64,000 nucleotides of DNA, from the NCBI RefSeq assembly GCF_021730395.1, contig NC_069362.1:70883501-70947500 (forward strand), in the 5' to 3' direction. This document shows, one piece after another, positions 58,879 through 64,000 of this stretch (its first letter is position 1; each line of letters starts with the position of its first letter). Below the pieces are notes generated by a model, which did not search any database, had not been told where the DNA came from, and worked only from the letters and a program-made list of their open reading frames with translations. This stretch comes from Mercenaria mercenaria. Taxonomy: Eukaryota > Mollusca > Bivalvia > Venerida > Veneridae. The translations under genes and the position numbers were made by a program.

Positions 58879-61800
58879 ATGCCTTTGACTCGACAGCGTT
58901 CGCGAGTAGACGGACATTTCTGGTATAGGAGTATTTTGATCAGTTCTATTGTTTTTATTGGCCTGGCGTTATTGTTGCAGTTCGTCGGCTTCGTGACGCC
59001 GGGATGGATTGTTCTGTCACAGCCGTCGGGATTTACAGTGAGCGCCGGGGTATGGTACATTCAGGTGTGCAATGGATCACCCCAGTGCAGAACGGCCTCG
59101 ATGACTAGGGTCGTGAATCCGTTCAATGTCGCTGGGGACAATAACGGTGAGTAATTATACTGTGTCTTTTTTTTTGAACTACATAAACTACTCGTGTATG
59201 TGCACCGACTACAATCCGATGCGTCGCCTTAAACGAATGTAATTATGATGGAAAGGTGTTGCTCAGTATGTAGTTGCACAAGACTGTATAAACTTCCCTT
59301 CAATTATTTATCAGTTACATTAAGAATAACTACTTTTAAAGAACAGTCTGGTCAGCTTATACGATTAGTTTGTAATTAATAATATGCAATTTTAATATCT
59401 TACTAGTCATTATCCAACATCGGGCCATTCTGACTCATATTTTCGTTTTGACTTATTAAGCATTACATGTCTACTTAAGCACGACTTCTTTTTAACAAGT
59501 AAACTTTATTTCATCAATAAATTCACAAATATATCAAATATGTTAGCAAATAAAAAAAAACTCATGGTGAAAATAAGATTCATACAAAACTTTCTTCTGG
59601 TGAGACGTTAGATGTTTGGTTCAGAATAGATAGAAATAACTAATGTGAATTATATTAACCCTTAGCCTGCTAAATTTCTAAAATGGACTGGTCCATCATT
59701 CAGTTTGGGCAATACCATTTATTATTTGAAGGGGTGTTCACTGAAAATTTACTGACTGAATAGCGAACAGTGCAGACCATGATCAGCCTGCACATCCGTG
59801 CAGGCTGATCATGGTCTGCACTGGTCGCAAAGACAAAACCAATTGCCGCCAGCAGGCTAAGGGTTAATAGGAAATTTACAAATTTTGTCAAGCAGTATAA
59901 AACAGAATAGTTATTGAAACTAATCTTGGGCCATCCCTGGAATGTAAAATTACACCAATGATCAATAGTACAATGTGCAATTCAGATTAAACAGTATTAT
60001 GTGAAACAAAAGCTTTATTCTGATTTGTTACACAAATAACAAAATATCAATAATGACACAATATTGTTCAAGGAAAGAAAAGCATATTTTATACGGGCTA
60101 TTGAATACATACATTACACTAGATCATAATGAAAAGCAATTATAGATAAATTCTGTAAACATGTTCCGCATTACATACATTATGCAAGCAGGTGCAAATA
60201 TATTATTAATAGTAAAATTTCGCATAGTGTGATGTTCACCACTGTTTTACTATATCTTTTATTTAATATGTAAATTGTATGTCATCATGGGTTTTGTAGC
60301 CTGTGTGAAACTAATAAAGTTTTTGTATCTATATATAAAATATATAGAGTTATCCTGAATATTTTCTTTGGGCGCCATTGACACTGTATTATGCGAATTA
60401 CATCCGTTCTTGGATGTTTACTGGACGTGTGCGTACTCTGGACGCAGGCATCGAGCTTGCTTGCGGAAGGCTATGCCAACAGACCAATTCCTGCAATATT
60501 CTTTTACCAGTAAAGTCTGATTGTTTTAGTTGCGGCATTGACATTTTGCAAGACAGCTGATCATGAATGTGAAGAAGGCGTCTGTAGGGCATGTTTTTTT
60601 TGTGTGTTCAGTTCCTTATCGGACTCTGGTGGTGTACCAATGAAAACCATTTTATTTGAAACGTATGGTATATAAAGAAAATTGGCTTGGGACAAAAAAA
60701 ACAACAAATTTATCAAAATATGTAAAATGATCAAATTACACAAACCGTCTGAAAAATCAAGTTTCCCTTGAAACATCCCGACAGATTTTTATTTCATTTT
60801 TGTTTTATTTCTGACACAATAATTTCTCGGTAGGAGAGCCAAACGCGATGTATCCAGGTATGACTTATCTGCCCTCTCAGATACACATAATCCCATTTAT
60901 CCCTCTGTAAAGTCCTGTCACAGAAATCGACAAGATTAAATCAATCAGCTGATCCCTGGGAACTCGACCTTTTTTCTACGTGTGATTTTCATTTAAATCC
61001 TTTGATAAAGTGTTTGAAGATTATTTTCAGGTTGAAAGTGAAGCACCTAGCAGATCTAATTGAAGTGATACATTGACTGAAATATTTTTTTTTATATTTT
61101 CAGTTGAATTTACAAACTGGACGGAACTGCAGGTTGAGATTACTCTGGCTTTTGTCTCTTGTATAGTCAGTGTTCTGATGACGGTGAATGCATTTATTAA
61201 CATGTCACAGGGCCCCAAATCTTACCTCGGGTGGGCTGTTGTAGCAGCCGTCATCTCTGGTAAGTAATCCTTAGCCTGATCACGGATGGGCATCTGCCGT
61301 GTAATATGTTAAATAAGTATTGCAATAATACTTCTCCTGGCTCCCGGGGCAACTGGCTTTTTCACGTCTTCAATAAATGTATTTCGGGGACAAGGCGGCA
61401 AAACTATATAATAGTACGTTCGACAGCTTACTCGTAGACCTAGGTTGCGGCACGTTATTTGCCGGGTATCATTTTTGGCTAGACCAAAACTTTTATTACT
61501 AGAAAGAAATATTAACGGGCTATATATCTCGTGTATTTTTTAATTTAATGGAATCTTTTTATTTCGAAAATAGTTTCAAATGTATTACATAATGTTTGGG
61601 TACCATCCTATTCTTTTATACATATGTAAATAGTTGTTGAATTACCATATTAATGCCGTCAAGGACAATGCTAAGATTTGTGTAAAATCTTTAATCTGAT
61701 TATATCAAGGTAATTTTCAAGTATTAGTCTAGTTGTTTTATTGAACTTGACTTGAACGACATATAAATCAGCTTAAAGGTAAATAACCTCTTTAAATAAA

Positions 61801-62427
61801 CGATTTTTGTTACATAGTTTAGATACTTTATATCCACAAAATGCTCTAAAAGCTGAAACTTAATTCAATACGTTTTCACATTAAACATCTAAAAATGTAT
61901 GTAAAGAAAACCTAACATATCACATGTATAACAAGCGCCACACTATGCCAGTGTTCGAGTACAATAGATTGAGATATTCACGCGAGGATGGGCTTAGTAC
62001 ATGTCATACGCGAGAAAGGCTTTAACTATATTGAACTTCAATATCTGCTAGAACAAGTTGAGATAAAATAACAATTATGTCTGCTAGATCTCAATGCATG
62101 TATGTCTAAACATGTAATAATTCATAATTTTGTACACTTTTGCAACAGACTTTAACAAAACAAAAATCTAACCAAAGGTTATTTTTCTCTGTTGCAGCCG
62201 CCTTACTCATGATACCCATAGGACGCTTACTGGACATCATAAGACAATGGGACAGTTATATAGTCTATTCCACGCCATATTCTCTAGTGTCTAGCTGCCT
62301 GGGGTGTGTATGTGCCCTAATGTCGGCAGTGCTCAATCTATGTGCAATGTGTATGATCCTGTATGACAGGAAAATGGAACGATCCAATTCTGATGAACGC
62401 GATGACTTGACGTTAAATTCAGCATGA
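58879..62427 (+). CDS. Claudin/PMP22-like four-transmembrane protein
   Basis: Three exons: 58879-59146, 61104-61259, 62198-62427, with GTGAGT and GTAAGT donors, TTTTCAG and TTGCAG acceptors and matching phases; 217 residues, the usual claudin/PMP22 length. Membrane segments: about 18-40 (SILISSIVFIGLALLLQF), 98-118 (ITLAFVSCIVSVLMTVNAF), 127-148 (YLGWAVVAAVISAALLM) and 173-196. The first extracellular loop has the family landmarks TPGWI, GVW and two cysteines (64 and 70), plus an NWT glycosylation site; the second loop is short. The C-terminal tail DRKMERSNSDERDD is charged. Members of this superfamily build epithelial junctions or act as regulatory membrane subunits; the cysteine spacing differs from true claudins, so a PMP22/EMP-like or invertebrate-specific role is just as likely. 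A 5' non-coding exon may exist. Confidence 0.82.
59655..59867. mobile_element. TTAA-flanked MITE, piggyBac-like ends, copy 2
   Basis: TTAACCCTTAGCCTGCT at the left and AGCAGGCTAAGGGTTAA at the right are perfect inverses, with TTAA as the target site. The inside carries GTGCAGACCATGATCAGCCT and its inverse. Same family as 3722-3926, opposite orientation. In intron 1 of the claudin-like gene. Confidence 0.88.
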
Positions 62428-62497
62428 AAATACTGTCGTCAATCACGTGTTGTAACGGTGCAAAATCAAAATGTTTGCGGACATTCGCTAAGATCTG

Positions 62498-62612
62498 TGT
62501 AACAGACTGCGATTTGTCCAGTGTGTGACAATCTGTGATTTGTCTAGTGTGTAACAGACTGCAATTTGTCCAGTGTGTGACAGACTGTGATTTGTCCAGT
62601 GTGTAGCAGTAT
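62498..62612 (+). repeat. ~32-bp tandem repeat in the claudin-like 3' UTR
   Basis: Four units of the type CAGACTGYGATTTGTCCAGT followed by GTGTGA or GTGTAA, lying 70 to 185 bases after the stop codon. The AATAAA at 62938-62943 would place them in the mature 3' UTR. Confidence 0.85.
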
Positions 62613-63743
62613 TGTCTTTCAGGATTGAGCTGAAACACGGGAACAGGTTCCTTCAAGTCCAGTTTAAAGTAATGACGTCTTTTGGAACAATCTATCGGCG
62701 TTTGTCTTAGTACCTTAATTAAAACACACAAAGATGACGCCCCCTTACATTGTACACAAGAACTGTGGATATTATTGCATCTGTTTTCGTTTAATTTTGA
62801 TGTGTCAGCCTGAAATGTGCGAAATAATTACGTTCACGCAGAGATGGACAGCGAATTACGTGGTCATCTGCCACAGTACCAGTTCGTACAACCTGAATTT
62901 AAATTGAACGTAATTCAGCATGAATGACATCGTTTAAAATAAACAAAAGACGAATACTTTCATGTAATACAGTATAAAGCAATATTTATTTACATGGTGT
63001 AAAATGTTCAAGGTTTTTGACCTAGGACTTAAATTCTTTGAAATAAGGATTAGTTCTTTTCATTTCACGAGATACTGTATAACTGATGGCTATTCAACAC
63101 TTAACTTAGTCAAGTATTTATTTTTTTAATATTGATAAATGCAGTTTGTATTGCTTATATATCTGCCATATTATCAAAAAAAGAGATTTCATTTTCGGCT
63201 ACGAAGTACTTGTGTGTTAATGATTTGCAAATATTATAAGAGACAAAATGTATACCAAAATACGAGCAGCAGTAGTCGTACTAAAATGTTGTCGTAGAGG
63301 AATATGCATTACATGCTACTCAATTTTTCATTTCAAAAAAAGATTACCTAAGCACTAATTTAACCAATGTTTAATTGGCAACAAAAGCTTTTCTTTTGGC
63401 AATACATGTTGAATGGTCACATTAACTCAACGTTATATCATATACCATTCTAAAAATCTCTTCGATCATAACTAGTTAAATTAAACCCATTTAAGCTTAT
63501 TTGAATTATAATATATGACAATGTAGTCTATGCATACTTTGGCACGGATTTAGATTTAAATTCTCTTTGAATATGAATAATACATACTGAACGCAATTTA
63601 GATTTGTGCACAATGCCCATAGTCGCAGCCGGCCATATTATATTTACTTACCAGTGCGTTTTGAAAACCAACAATTCAGCTGGCAGTATTTCCTTAATAA
63701 TAATAATTAGAGAAGGTAGCATAGAAATACACAAACGAGCAAA
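62613..63743. other. 3' flank, no gene recognised
   Basis: Beyond the polyadenylation signal at 62938-62943 this is AT-rich intergenic DNA with nothing that I can support. Confidence 0.45.
62938..62943 (+). promoter_or_regulatory. Polyadenylation signal of the claudin-like gene
   Basis: AATAAA about 510 bases after the stop codon, the first canonical hexamer that I see on this strand. Position-based inference. Confidence 0.45.
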
Positions 63744-63980
63744 TGAGCCGTGCCATGGGAAAACCAACATAGTGGCTTTGCGACCAGCATGGATCCAGAC
63801 CAGCCTGCGCATCCGCGCAGTCTGGTCAGGATCCATGCTGTTCGCTTTCAAAGCCTATTGGAATTAGAGAAACTGTTAGCGAACAGCATGGATCCTGACC
63901 AGACTGCACGGATGCGCAGGCTGGTCTGGATCCATGCTGGTCGCAACACCACTATGTTGGTTTTCTCATGGCACGGCTCA
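63744..63980. mobile_element. MITE, TGAGCCGTGCCATGAG family, copy 3
   Basis: Begins TGAGCCGTGCCATGGGAAAA and ends TTTTCTCATGGCACGGCTCA. The interior pairs GCGACCAGCATGGATCC with its inverse and CTGACCAGACTGC with GCAGTCTGGTCAG. Nearly the same as copy 2. The frames called at 63604-63867 and 63648-63851 are translations of this element. Confidence 0.92.
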
Positions 63981-64000
63981 TATAGTGACGGGTCCAATTA

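Noticed and set aside
60378-60592. Small cysteine-rich frame in the claudin-like gene's first intron (PAN/apple-like?)
   Set aside because: Cysteine spacing is only suggestive, no splice sites frame it, and it overlaps a frame on the other strand.
47173-63867. Frames 47173-47394 and 63604-63867 (and 21490-21720) that look alike
   Set aside because: The similarity comes from the shared MITE; these are translations of its palindromic arms, not a gene family.

Overview
The window is AT-rich, intron-rich animal DNA. Genes are sparse and multi-exonic, and the spaces and introns are packed with short inverted-repeat elements, foldbacks, tandem repeats and decayed LINEs. The protein relatives (a membrane C1q protein, a nucleoside phosphorylase with a FAMeT/DM3 domain) and several repeat families I recognise from clam genomes point to a bivalve mollusc, probably a venerid such as Mercenaria. 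That placement is inference, not proof.

Layout. 1-1408: two tandem repeat arrays ending in a perfect hairpin. 1409-2010: a decayed mariner transposase. 2847-5521 (minus): a complete three-exon DUSP23-type dual-specificity phosphatase. 5660-10450: foldbacks, MITEs and a ~165-bp minisatellite split by two later insertions. 10451-15160: a broken CR1/L2-type LINE with a 2A peptide, itself carrying a MITE. 17990-18091: a palindrome made of two hammerhead-like motifs. 18426-20510 (minus): a phosphotyrosine-docking protein with a C-terminal SAM domain. 25310-26640: a reverse transcriptase fragment and two dispersed repeats. 27004-32863 (plus): a two-exon type II membrane C1q gene that looks disabled. 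34898-36053 (minus): a paralogue of the docking protein without the SAM domain. 40459-52609 (minus): an eleven-coding-exon gene whose splice phases all agree, for a 737-residue protein with an unrecognised N-terminus, a FAMeT/DM3 domain, a probable winged helix and a nucleoside phosphorylase domain. 54370-56375 (minus): a 5'-truncated LINE. 57513-58432: a TTAA-flanked element. 58879-62427 (plus): a three-exon four-transmembrane claudin/PMP22-like gene. 63744-63980: a third copy of a clam MITE.

How they relate. Nothing suggests an operon or a metabolic cluster; these are independent genes. Two themes recur: signalling (the phosphatase, and two docking proteins rich in YxxP and YxN sites) and possible immune recognition or effector roles (the C1q gene and the FAMeT/phosphorylase fusion). 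The exon models were built by hand from splice sites, reading phase and homology remembered from protein families; no search was run.
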